Shown: positions 12,146-21,713 of the stretch, one piece after another
Layout: every line of letters begins with the position of its first letter
Position numbering within the stretch: the first letter of the stretch is position 1
DNA from: Coprinellus micaceus
Taxonomy: Eukaryota; Basidiomycota; Agaricomycetes; Agaricales; Psathyrellaceae
DNA length: 64,000 nt
Direction of reading: 5' to 3'
Assembly: GCA_951394405.1 (NCBI GenBank)
Contig: OX596340.1
Span: 1,984,001 to 2,048,000 of the forward strand
The notes under the pieces: model-generated
The model's database searches: none
The model's input: the letters and a program-made list of their open reading frames with translations, nothing else
Told to the model about the DNA's origin: nothing
Program-made: the position numbers and the translations under genes

Positions 12146-13465
12146 ATTCGCCACACGATCCAAGCGATCTAAGCGCCATCCCTCGGCCACACCCCCAAAA
12201 AATTTGTACCACGATCAAGCCAAAGCACCCCACCCTTTCCGAAACGTTGCGAGCTCGTTATGGGAAAAGAATCTGTCGAGGAGGCGAAACCTTGCTCGAG
12301 ATGGACAGATGAAGAGGTCATCTGCCCATTCAGCGGGAGTGATATACGTCCACCCACCCTTCTTATCACATCCATCCTTTCATCTTTCGGCCTAAGGGCG
12401 TTGACGAGTGTTTCCGGAAGGCCTACGCCCGTGTCACTTTCCCCAACAGCATGCCTTGGCCAAGCAAACAGGCAACGGCATCTCAATGGTCGCCTCGACA
12501 CAGATCGTGTGGGCGGATGTCAGGAGGGACAGGGAGTCGCCACCACGAGGATTCCGTATCAATTCACTCGTCCCTGTCATGGCCCATAGCATTTTCAGGT
12601 CAAGGCTATGGTTTCCCAGAACGGTCGGTGGCCCTTTCATTTTACCCTCCTCGTACAATCCCCATTCATCCCGAACTGCACGTTCTCTTCTTCTCGCTAT
12701 TGTACTTATTATTACTTACGGTACTTACCCATGGCCACTGCCCTCGTTGCATTGACAGTTCGAATCGTGTTCGGAAATTAAAACCACAGGCGCAAATGAA
12801 CTCTTTCCATGCGCGGGCTAGCCAACTCGATTTATGCTTCAGATCGCGCGCTAAGGGTCTCGTGGCTTCAAGATGACGACCCGGTTATTGTATGAACGAT
12901 AGAGGTTTTGGGTAGTACGGTCCAGGGTCTTCATTTCCACTTGGCACGCTTTACCCTACCTGTCAGATCGTCCCCATTTTTTCCGGACTCATCCGCCTCC
13001 TGCTGGGTCCCTGGATCCTCCTTACTCGATGCTGGCGCGTTGTCCGAGAAGCTGGATACCTCATGCCTGGTTTAGCCGATGCGTTTCGGGTGTATGAACC
13101 TTCCAGCAACGTCAACCCAATTTCCATGTTGTGCTAGCCCGGGACGCACTCGATTGCAGGGCAGTTCGACCCACGATCCCGTCGCGCGATGCTGTTGATC
13201 TGTAAAAATAAAGTTTCATCGTTCATGAATATCACGACCGCGTGGTTTAAGGGCTAACTGCGACGAGCGCTTATTCTCGCTGCGGGCTCGAAGGCGCGGG
13301 GGCGGAGCGGCCGACTCTCTCCCGCCGTCGGGTGTGATGGCACGTGCCGCAAAAAACATGGTTCCGAAAGGGGATGCGAGATGGGCTTGGACTCGAACGC
13401 AGTTGAGTGTCGCTTGGAACTCTCCAATCCCAATACGCCTACCATCCCCTCATCATACCCTTGCA
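12146..13465. other. Intergenic region, no gene recognised
   Basis: This 1.3-kb stretch lies between the LLP-like gene and Sas10/Utp3. Short ORFs occur on both strands without recognisable domains. The last 150 bases should contain the Utp3 promoter. No TATA, tRNA or repeat stands out. Confidence 0.45.
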
Positions 13466-15728
13466 ATGCCTCGCCGTCGGGGCGGGAAAGCGAACGCTGC
13501 ACCATCAAGCAGGGCTCCGAAGAAGTTGAAGAAGTCGGACGCGTCTTTGGCGAAATGGAATACCGTCGATGACATCCCCTTGGACGAGGTCGACCAGTGT
13601 GAGTGGATATACCATTTTGAATTGTGGGGGAGTACTGACGAGTATCCCATAGTTCACTCCGGTCGCGACAAGATCCTTCTCGAAGACGAGGATGACTATG
13701 AACTTGGCGAGGAAGACGATGAAGTCTTTGGTTTGAAGGGGATGGAGGGCGACGATGAAGCTGACGAGGACGTTGACATGGACGCGGGAGATGACGATGA
13801 AGACGGGGAGGAGGAAGCTGCACCTTCAAAATCCAAGAAGGACAAGAAGCCAAAGGCAAAGAAGAAGGCCAAAGGCGAGTTGTCTTCAGACGAAGAGGAG
13901 GAGGAAGAGGAGGAGGAGGAAACCTGGGGTACCGGAAAGGCTGCATACTATAACGACAACGCGGACGAGATCGAATCCGACGACGAAGAGGCTCTGGAAC
14001 TGGAGCTGCAGGAAGCCAAGCGGTTACAGGCCAAGGCGAGGGAAGACATGACAGATGAAGACTTTGGTTTGAAGGATATCATCGAGGTCGCGAAGGACGA
14101 TATTGAGTGCGTGTATCTTTGCGTGCCACTGTTTGTGTAAACTGACCCCTCAAAAATTAGTATCGCCTTGGAGGAACCCGTATTGGCTGCCAAACCCATC
14201 CTTCCGACGGAACCCAAGGCGTTGCTCCGCCATCTCGAGAAAACAAGCCCAGAGGCAGTCGCCCTCGCTCGAGACTGGGAAGACGTTTCTGAGAAACTAT
14301 TGAAATCTCAGGAGCAGATCGAGCGGTAAGCGTTTCAGCTTGCACAACAATCAAGTCCGTATTCACTAAATAACCCGCAGGATCGAGAAAGAGAGCCCCG
14401 ACGCCCTGAGTCTCGGGATGCTTCATCTCCATTACCGTAAGTTTGTCTTCAACTCGTCCGGAGCAAATGCTCACATATGCTCACAGAAACTCTGCTCTCC
14501 TACTCCACTGTCCTTGCGTTCTACCTACACCTTCGCGCTTCCGAGAAGTATGCCGAAAAGCCTACCCTTCTTCAGACCCATCCCATAATGAACCGCCTTC
14601 TCACGTTAAAAAAAGCGCTCATCACCCTCGAAGACCTCGACTTTGCCGCGGACGACGATGACGATGAGGAGGATGAGTTCTCCGACGTTGACATGGACGT
14701 AAACGAGATGAAATGGGACGATATCCTGGCGGACAGGAAGTCGATCTGGGACTCCCTCAATACTGAGGACTTGGATGAGAACGAGCTTGCCGATCTCCTC
14801 GCCGACGCCGACGCCGAGAGGTCTTCAAGCAAGAAGAAGGCCAAGTCGAAGAAAGCCGCGAAAGAGGAGAAGGTAGAGAAGGAAAAGCCCTCGCCAAAGA
14901 AGAAACGGAAAGCCGACCCCGCACCTGTATTCGACTTGGAGGAACCGGAATGGGAACCGACCAAAAAGTCAAAGTCTCGCAAGCAGAAGGAGACCGACGA
15001 CACCTACGGCGAGGCGTCCCACCTCGAAGAAGCTGACGCTGCCGACAAGTCTGCACGCAAGAAAAGTCTTCGTTTCCACACTTCCAAGATCGAAAACGCA
15101 AGCAACCGGAGAAATAATGCTCGCAGCGCGGCCGTTGGCGGTGACGATGACATCCCGTACCGGGAACGACAGAAGGAGAAGCAACTGCGTCTGGATAGGG
15201 AGGCTGTCGCCCGGTTACAGAAGCAGGGTGGAGCTGACTTGGACGATGAGGAATCTGAACCTTCACAAAAGAGGAAACGTGAAGACGACAGCGACAGTGG
15301 TGGAGATAGTGGGAATGAAAATGCAGAGGAGTACTATAAGCTCATCAAGAGCAAGTCAAAGGAAAAGAAGACGAAGAAGAAGGAGGAGTACGATACTGCG
15401 CGGGCAGCTGACAAGTATGTTTCCAGTTTGCTCCATTCCACTAGGGGGTACTAACGCTACTTCTCCCAGACCGGATTACACGGAAGAGGAGGCGGACGGT
15501 CCTCGCTCACTAACAAGGGCCATCTTAAAGAACAGGGGTCTTACACCTCATCGGTCCAAGTCCGTTCGCAACCCTCGTGTCAAGAAGAGGCAGAAGTACG
15601 AAAAGGCCAAGAAGAAGGTGTCTTCCCAGAAGGCCGTTTACAAGGGCGGCCTCGCGGAGTCGGGAGGCAAGTATGGCGGAGAGAAGTCTGGTATCTCCAA
15701 GGTCATCAAGAGCGTCAAGCTTGTATAA
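13466..15728 (+). CDS. UTP3: Sas10/Utp3 family U3 snoRNP-associated protein
   Basis: This is a component of the small-subunit processome in the nucleolus, needed for early 18S pre-rRNA processing. Six exons (13466-13598, 13653-14106, 14161-14325, 14381-14436, 14487-15414, 15470-15728) encode 664 residues with every junction in frame. The basic N-terminus MPRRRGGKAN leads to long acidic runs including a nine-Glu stretch. The Sas10/Utp3/C1D domain follows (PVLAAKPILPTEPKALLRHL, then HYQTLLSYSTVLAFYLHLRA and HPIMNRLLTLKKALITLEDL). The C-terminal Sas10 domain ends the protein (RAILKNRGLTPHRSKSVRNP, then VKKRQKYEKAKKKV). I chose this start because upstream ATGs in the same frame have no family support. 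The very acidic and very basic blocks are normal for the family. Confidence 0.92.
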
Positions 15729-15887
15729 TCTTACATGTTCGAGTACGCAGCTCATTCGGTATTTGCTTGGTTTCAAATGATATACCTGAGGATATCCAAA
15801 CAGCGAAGATGGAGCGGATTAATGCAAAGCTAGCGTACGTCAACTACCCGATAAATCATTGCCCTCGGGAGCCCGACTAATTACCGT

Positions 15888-16663
15888 CTACAGAGCAGGA
15901 CCTTCGACAGGAGCAACCCAACCTTTCTCCTCTCCCGCAACAATTGCGTCGTAAAAGCACTCCCCAAGACGCTCATACCCAGCATCGTTTGGGTGTATTC
16001 CGTCGACTAAGGTCAGAAACGTCGACCCAGTTGCCACAGTCCGCGAAAAGCACCCACTTCCCTGTATCGGCCCGCTCCTGGACCACACCAGGGAGGGCGG
16101 CGTTGTACGAGTCGATCCTATCCTGAATTTTCAAGTCGGAGTTGGGAGGCAAGGAAGACACGACGATCATGGGGCGCGGCGGGAAGCTGAGGACACCGTC
16201 AACGAGCTTTCCCAACCTAGCAGGTGCGTTGGGAAGATCGAGGTCCTCCTTCATGTCGTTAGTCCCGACGAGGAGCGTGACGATATTGGGACTATGCTCG
16301 GGCATTGACACGCGCATCTTGTCCGCGACTCGGTCGATGGTGAAACTTGGCCATCCCTCCGTGTCTTTATCTTTGAAGGTCGAGTCTACAGCCGGGTTAT
16401 TGCCGACCATGTCGACCGTGTTGCCATCCCTCTCAAGGAGCGTGTAGAGGTTGTCACGGTAGCCATTCTTCTGGCTGCTTCCGTAGCCGTATGTGATGGA
16501 AGCTGCAACGGGAATTAACCTCAGAGGTCGACGCTCCGAGAAGAAGGGACAACCTACCACCAAGAGGCATGATTCTGCAAGACTTTCCCCAGAATGCGAG
16601 TGCATCGGGGAGGAAAGCCACAGCAATCGATACAAACGTCAAGACAGAGCGCATCGCAACCAA
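15888..16663 (-). CDS. Secreted SGNH/GDSL hydrolase with apparent frameshift
   Basis: This is a probable extracellular esterase. The signal peptide is MVAMRSVLTFVSIAVAFLPD plus ALAF. Block I is split by an intron (MPLG, then ASITYGYGS). Block III is TLLVGTNDM, and block V carries the catalytic Asp-His pair (DGIHPNDAGYE). The frame holding blocks I-III continues ADCGNWVDVSDL, but block V is in the next frame. The switch falls at about 16005-16015 with only 20 nt between a possible GT and AG, too short for an intron. One extra base there (sequence error or real mutation) would explain it: dropping one A gives VSDL followed by VDGIHPND. If the shift is real, the enzyme lacks its catalytic His. 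The substrate is unknown. Confidence 0.7.
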
Positions 16664-16727
16664 GGATTCTGAGGGGAGCTGATTTAGTTTTGAGATGGAA
16701 AGCGCTCGCCCCGTCTCCCTTTCCCCC

Positions 16728-16735
16728 TACTTATA
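16728..16735 (-). promoter_or_regulatory. TATA box of the SGNH hydrolase gene
   Basis: TATAAGTA on the minus strand lies 65 bp upstream of the start codon at 16663, a normal position for a fungal TATA element. Confidence 0.5.
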
Positions 16736-17258
16736 CTGGGCACCGTCTCCACAAGGGATTCCATACAGCGGGCCCCTCGTGTTTCTAAACCAGACGGGCA
16801 AAACCGTCCCTTGACTCAAACGGCAGTGCACCCTTGGTAGGCCCCTCTGATGCTCCAGGTGGCCCTGCTCAGCGAGCGAGTGATTGGTGTGCAACAATTG
16901 AACTGCGATCGTAGATTCCTTCAACTTTGAGGTAGGCACTCTTGCCTCCAACTGGGGTACTGTGGGGTACGTCCTTGGTTCACTTCATTGCCACTCGATG
17001 GAGTGGCTTGTGGAATCCTTGTGGGGTGCACTCTGGGCCTTTTCCACACCCCACGGAGAATGCAGCACATGAGTGACTGCCGTGGAGAACGAACCCTCAC
17101 AGCTGGGGACCGGGACAGCAACACTCCAACTTGAACTTCGAAGGCTTCCCACCCCCATTCCAACCTTTGAACAGTGGGTAGGTGGTCCTCTTACCTAAAC
17201 GTGGACGCGTCGTTCAAAATTAAGCGCCCAACCAGCCGGGCCTTCGTCAAGATCATGA
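16736..17258. other. Intergenic region upstream of the SGNH gene
   Basis: About 520 bp are left between the TATA box and the end of the truncated F-box paralogue. Short ORFs show no domain. I recognise nothing else here. Confidence 0.4.
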
Positions 17259-17870
17259 TCATCTGCGCCATCCCTGGTCACCACCCTTCCATTCCAGGTC
17301 CCACACCAGCTTCAAGCCAGGGGCCGCCAGTCGCGTAAGCGAGTACTCTCTTTGGCTGAAAACTCCACAGTTAATGTGCAGTTCTGGAGGGAGTGGAGGT
17401 CCGAGGGAGTGGAGGGGGCTGGCCTGTTTCTCCAAGATCTCGATTATAAAGGTGCTAGCCTTGTCCCCTGACCCTCGGATCTCACGAAGAGGACGTTTTG
17501 GAAACCAAGCCCCTCCAAAGAAGGGAACCAAGGCCTGGTCCGATGGGGAATCCAACTCCTCCTTCCACCACTGGAGCGGTGTCGGTACTGCAGGCAAATT
17601 GTAGATTAGAATGGTTTGCAAGCTTCGTAACCTATTATAGAGATCATGGCCCATGCCCCCTTCTGACCGGAGGAACGATAGAGACATGGACATGTTCAAG
17701 GAAGTGAGGGTCGATAAATCCAAGTAGTCATCTAGCATGGTGAGGTAGTCGATGATTGCAAGATGGGTACCCCAAAAAGCGGCCCTGAAGTTCACAGAAT
17801 TTCGGGAGTCCTTCAAGTTTGTTTCGTTTGGATTGAAGGAGAGTTCTAAGTGAGGCTCCCTGCTTGAACG
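17259..17870 (-). pseudogene. 5'-truncated F-box family paralogue (C-terminal part only)
   Basis: The open frame resembles the C-terminal half of the F-box gene 1 kb upstream. Shared landmarks in the same order are ELSFNPNE (versus DLSFDPEE), DYLDLSTLTSL (DTHFGLSTVLTL), PLQWWKEELDSPSD (FLEWWAGEVNSPWD), IIEILEKQASP (LIDIIKKQASS) and LTRLAAPGLKLVWD (LLRQAAPGLKLVWD). No F-box and no ATG precede it in frame. It is therefore most likely a tandem duplicate that lost its 5' end. It could still be transcribed. The function is unknown; the intact relatives are predicted ubiquitin-ligase adaptors. Confidence 0.6.
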
Positions 17871-18359
17871 TCTGTATATACGGAGGCACCAAACACCACT
17901 GTGGATCTGGCTAGTCTTGTCGAGCGATTTCTTGATGCTGCTGAACGCTCAGCGAATATCCGCTATCGACTAGTGAACGGCGGGGTCGAAGTCTGCATGA
18001 AATGGTTTAAAATCGCGTTGGCGGACTAAGCTGAAGAAGAGCGAGATACACTGGGACCCACAGCGCGGGTGCACAGCGCAGTTTCTGGGAAGCTCCAAAC
18101 GCCGGACCTCGCACGAGAAAATCAAGCCCTGGCGGTGTACTCGGCGCTCCGAGTCGGATGGGAGGCATTAACCCCCACTAAGGCAGGCCAAAGCCGAACA
18201 TAGAACCGTTGCAAGCCGTCGGTTATAGCCTTCTTGGGCCCGCTGAGACAGACACCCTGTCTCCAGGACGAATTTGTCAACTCCGCCTAGCAAGCCAGAT
18301 TGAATTGCGCCGCGGAAACTGGAACGTCCCAATGAACGAGAATATGTAGATGGGGTGTA
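17871..18359. other. Spacer between tandem F-box paralogues
   Basis: These 489 bp lie downstream of the split F-box gene and upstream of its truncated duplicate. I could not recover an F-box N-terminus here in any frame. Confidence 0.4.
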
Positions 18360-19155
18360 TTATTCGCCCGAGTCCGATGCAGCACTGGCCTCGAATTCTC
18401 CATCGTCATCGTAGCCTTCACGGCCTCCTGAGCCCTCCTCCTCCATCCAATCCTTCTCCAAGTCACTGCCCTCCATATACTCATCCCAAACCAATTTCAG
18501 CCCCGGAGCGGCCTGTCGGAGGAGCGAACATTCAGCACGATTGAAGAATCCACAACCTTTGATCTGTAATTCGGGAAGGGGATACGGAGAACTGGCTTGT
18601 TTCTTTATGATGTCGATAAGCAGTGGGGCGAGTCTGCCGTCGAAGGTTAAGAAGTCGACATTTTCGCATGCGAGTTTCAAAAGCGAAGGGAAGCAAGGAT
18701 CTGGATCCCACGGCGAGTTGACTTCCCCTGCCCACCACTCGAGGAATGTCGGTAAGGCTGAATAGGCTTCTCCGATAATGGCGGTCCTCAACTTCGGTAG
18801 TCTAGAGAGCACCGTCCACACATCTTCTGACCAGAGAGGCGAAGGAAACATTGTCACATACAAAGTGAGGACAGTGGACAAACCGAAATGGGTGTCCAAT
18901 ATGGTCAGGATGTCGAAGGTTGGGAGTATGCAATCGCCGTGGAATGTGATTGTTAACCGGCGGACATGATACCAGTTGTTGCCTTTTGGTTCTTCTGGGT
19001 CGAAGGAGAGGTCGAATTGAGGTTCGTCTTCGGAGTGCCCGTCCAGGTGGAGATGCTGAATGCCGTGGTCTATCAAACTATGCTTTCCAAATGTTCGCTT
19101 GATGCAGTCGACGGCCTGCCTGATATTGGCAGCTGGTTGAGAATCAACGCCCCCC
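18360..19155 (-). pseudogene. 3' part of an F-box gene split by an insertion
   Basis: The frame is open from just inside the insertion boundary (GGVDSQPAANIRQ, then AVDCIKRTFGKHSLIDHG) to the stop at 18360. The leucine-rich C-terminal region reads LPKLRTAIIGEAYSALPTFL, then ELQIKGCGFFNRAECSLLRQ and APGLKLVWDEY, with an acidic Glu/Asp-rich tail. There is no ATG before the homologous part, so it cannot be translated alone from a normal start. Orientation, order and the single F-box half at 20277-21285 indicate that both were one gene before the element at 19156-20276 entered. The two halves do not join in frame at the current ends (a run of seven G may have slipped). Confidence 0.6.
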
Positions 19156-19194
19156 CATCATAAAAAAAGTCGATAGCATTTGTGCGTGATATGC
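19156..19194 (+). repeat. Left terminal inverted repeat
   Basis: This 39-bp arm pairs with 20238-20276 with a single mismatch (C versus G inside the GTG(C/G)GTG segment). Confidence 0.85.
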
Positions 19195-19259
19195 GAAGAT
19201 ATGCAAGGTATGCGAAGTTATGGGGGCGGGCTGCATTCGTTGAGTGGATGGAATATTAG

Positions 19260-19291
19260 CTGCACAAATGCAAGGGGCCGCATTTGTGCAG
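19260..19291. repeat. Perfect 12-bp subterminal hairpin in the element
   Basis: CTGCACAAATGC at 19260-19271 is exactly complementary to GCATTTGTGCAG at 19280-19291, with an 8-nt loop. The arm repeats the GCATTTGTG motif of the terminal repeat. Confidence 0.8.
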
Positions 19292-20237
19292 CCGGGGACC
19301 GGATATGCATCCTAAATGCAGCCGGAATTGATGCGCGCGTATCGACGGCTACGCTTGCATCTCCGACTTGAGGGCAAACTCTGCAGAACAGCGTGCACCA
19401 AATCCAGTATATTGTAAGAAATAGTATACAGAGATGTAGACTACGAGAGGAATGTGTAGGCCATAGAACGAGGGCTCGCGTGCGTAGGACGCTCGCGTGA
19501 TATTGAGAAGGGAACCTGAGCTCCTGGTTGAGGGGTATCCGGGCGAACCACACTAGGCGGGGTCGTGGAAGGCGGTGATCATAGCGGGAGGTAGGTAAGT
19601 GAGCGATGGAGATGACCTGGGCGACTAGGAAACTTCAGGTTTTGCGTGGAGAGAGGAGAACTGGCCGACACACACCCGAGCACTGCACTGGCGCATCGCC
19701 AAGATCTCCCATATCCTGGGACCAACCTACAGCCCAAGGGACGGGTGGGGATGGGTAGCAACAACGGACGTTGACGGCGGGGAGGATGCTGACAGCGGGC
19801 GGGAGGAGATGGTGGGAGAAGGGAAGAAAGAAACGCGATGATGGAACACGAAGGACGCGTCGCTATATGTAACGCCGTGACTGAACGTGTGACGTCACGC
19901 TCCGGGACTTGCCTCAGGCTGAGGCGCGCCAAACTTGAAGTTCGCTCTCCGACTTTGGCGCTCGACACCGATCTGGGGTGGGGTGCGTATGCATTTCGAG
20001 GATGAGAAGGAGCCATTCGGCTCTTTGTGAGGTAGATAGATTCAACTGACATTCTAACTGGCCCGCCCGCCACATCTCGGTGCATATCTGCTTGCATATC
20101 CGGTCCTCGACACATAACTGCTGCACAGATGCACCCGTTGTGCTGCACAGGCGTTGCCGATATGCGACGTTATGCGCACACCACGCATTTATTCTACCTG
20201 AATGCTGAGTGAATGCTTCGTTATGTGCACATGCCGG

Positions 20238-20276
20238 GCATATCACCCACAAATGCTATCGACTTTTTTTATGATG
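20238..20276 (-). repeat. Right terminal inverted repeat
   Basis: This is the reverse complement of the left arm at 38 of 39 positions. Its outer end provides the TAA that terminates the 5' half of the F-box gene. Confidence 0.85.
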
Positions 20277-21285
20277 CCGAGGAGAAGGTGATCTCGACCT
20301 TGTCGAAGGTAGGGATGCGAAGGACCCGAAAGAAGAGGGAAATGTGTTTGGGAGAGTCATTCACGTCCAAGTTGGTGAGGGAAGGCATAGTGACCGTGAC
20401 GTTGGGAATCGGGTAGGGCGAGGCCGGGACCCGAGGCGCAAAACCTTCCAGGTGGAGTTCACGCAGGAGTGGCATTTCAGTTAATGATGCGATAAACCCC
20501 TCGACAGATGTTCGGTGAGCGTCTCCACGGCCCTCTTCTTGGAGGGTCAGCCGGGTCAATTGACCTCCTAGCGGAGCAGTTTCCCAGGATACACCACACG
20601 ATCGGATGGATAGCACCCTCAGCTTGGGAGCTTTTCCTGGCATCCAGTCGAGCGGCAGTCGCTCTTCGGTGGGCCTAAGTCGGTTGCTGTCGAGTACTAG
20701 GCTTTCCAGGATAGGGGCATACCCCTTCCACTGAGAAATGGCGGTAAACCCTGGCATAGGATACCGCCGAGCACCCCAGTATGGCCACGAGAACTCCACA
20801 ACGCGCAGACGGTTGAGTTGCGACAGCGCAAGAGAGAGCACTGGCTCGAAGCGTTGACAGCCCCCTTCGTCAGGAACTTTCACTGTCAACGGAGCTGCTC
20901 TGGAACGCTGCAGCATGGCCTCGGTGAAGAGAGGACTAGCGAATTGCAAGTGTGTCCAAAGCCTTGGGCAATCCAATGCAACAGACCTCCAGTGGCGGCA
21001 GACATGGGTTATGCGAGCCCATGGCAACGGGCTTTGAGCTCGCTCCCTCATCGCGGTGCTGGCCACGGCCGACAAAAAGATGTTGGACAAGATTTCCGGC
21101 GGAAGGCAGCAGGTCGGTGTGACCGCATTGTAACAGCCCTTCAGCACCCGAATTTCGTCCTCTAGGCTGTGAATATGCTCCATGACCTTTGCATGGTAGC
21201 ACTCGACGTCGCTAAGGTTGTTCACCACGTTGACCAGTATCCGCGTCCCGCTTGAGTAATTTCGAGGGGTTGTGGTGGCCGACAT
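20277..21285 (-). pseudogene. 5' part of an F-box gene split by an insertion
   Basis: The ATG at 21285 opens a frame of about 336 codons. A short coiled-coil region (VMEHIHSLEDEIRVLK) precedes a clear F-box: CCLPPEILSNIFLSAVA, then PWARITHVCRHWRSVALDCP. Leucine-rich segments follow (LSQLNRLRVVEFSWP, LESLVLDSNRL, LRELHLEGFAP). The frame ends at a TAA inside the right repeat of the inserted element, right after FDKVEITFSSAS. The remainder of the protein lies beyond the element at 18360-19155. F-box proteins recruit substrates to SCF ubiquitin ligases. A shortened protein that keeps the F-box could still be made, so loss of function is inferred, not shown. Confidence 0.7.
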
Positions 21286-21713
21286 GACGGCGTGTCGAGT
21301 TTCTCTGGGAAATTTGCGGAATGCTGTTGCGCTGAGGGGTTAAACACGATTCTACGCGATAAACACAAGCGAGTAGCTCAGGGGGAGGTCTTACTGACCG
21401 GTACAATCGGTTTGAAAAGAGCCAGGAGTGGTTGCGAGCAGGTCAATGGGCATTCGGAAAAGAACGCCTCTGGACCTGCGCTGGCATTGTTTGTGCATAT
21501 CGTGGCCAGTTTGCCACGACTGTCCAAATGGCGCGGGCAGCGCCTATATATACTAGGCACACTCTACCCTCTTTTGAGATATTCGGGACTTTGGTCGACA
21601 TCCCAGAGACAGCCTGAATAGAGTAGTGATTTCTTTTGGCTAGGTCTACAAAGTCCGGTGCATAAACCACCTTGCATTGATATTGAGTTGTCGATTCCAA
21701 ATCCACCTGCTCT
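21286..21713. other. Intergenic region, F-box 5' end / M3 peptidase 3' end
   Basis: This 428-bp gap should hold the promoter of the F-box gene and the 3' UTR of the peptidase gene, both on the minus strand. A TAGCTCA sequence at 21374-21380 resembles a tRNA A box, but no tRNA folds around it. Confidence 0.45.

Larger units (their letters stand above)
19156..20276. mobile_element. Non-autonomous DNA transposon (MITE-like) with 39-bp TIRs
   Basis: This 1121-bp element is bounded by inverted repeats that match at 38 of 39 positions, starting CATCATAAAAAAAGTCGATA. Similarity continues inward in patches; the block GACCGGATATGCA near 19299 is mirrored near 20092-20104. Motifs of the types GCATTTGTG and ATGCGAAG recur near the ends, as transposase-binding sites often do. 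No transposase can be read inside; the longest internal ORF is Pro/Arg/Ser-rich with no recognised domain. The target duplication is ambiguous. TA is possible, with the outer ATCA/TGAT as flanking palindrome. The superfamily is not assigned. It interrupts an F-box gene and supplies a stop codon to its 5' half. Confidence 0.75.

Noticed and set aside
12755..12790. GTTCGAATC as a tRNA B box
   Set aside because: The flanking five bases do not form a T stem and there is no A box.
13254..13946. Long minus-strand ORF over the start of UTP3
   Set aside because: It is an antisense shadow of the Utp3 acidic and Lys-rich coding region.
19579..20148. 190-codon ORF inside the inverted-repeat element as a transposase
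   Set aside because: Composition is Pro/Arg/Ser-rich, there is no DDE/D or zinc-finger pattern, and no homologous blocks are visible.
21366..21440. Possible tRNA gene (TAGCTCAGGGGG resembles an A box)
   Set aside because: The D stem pairs poorly, no B box of the form GTTCGANNC follows at the right distance, and no acceptor stem forms.
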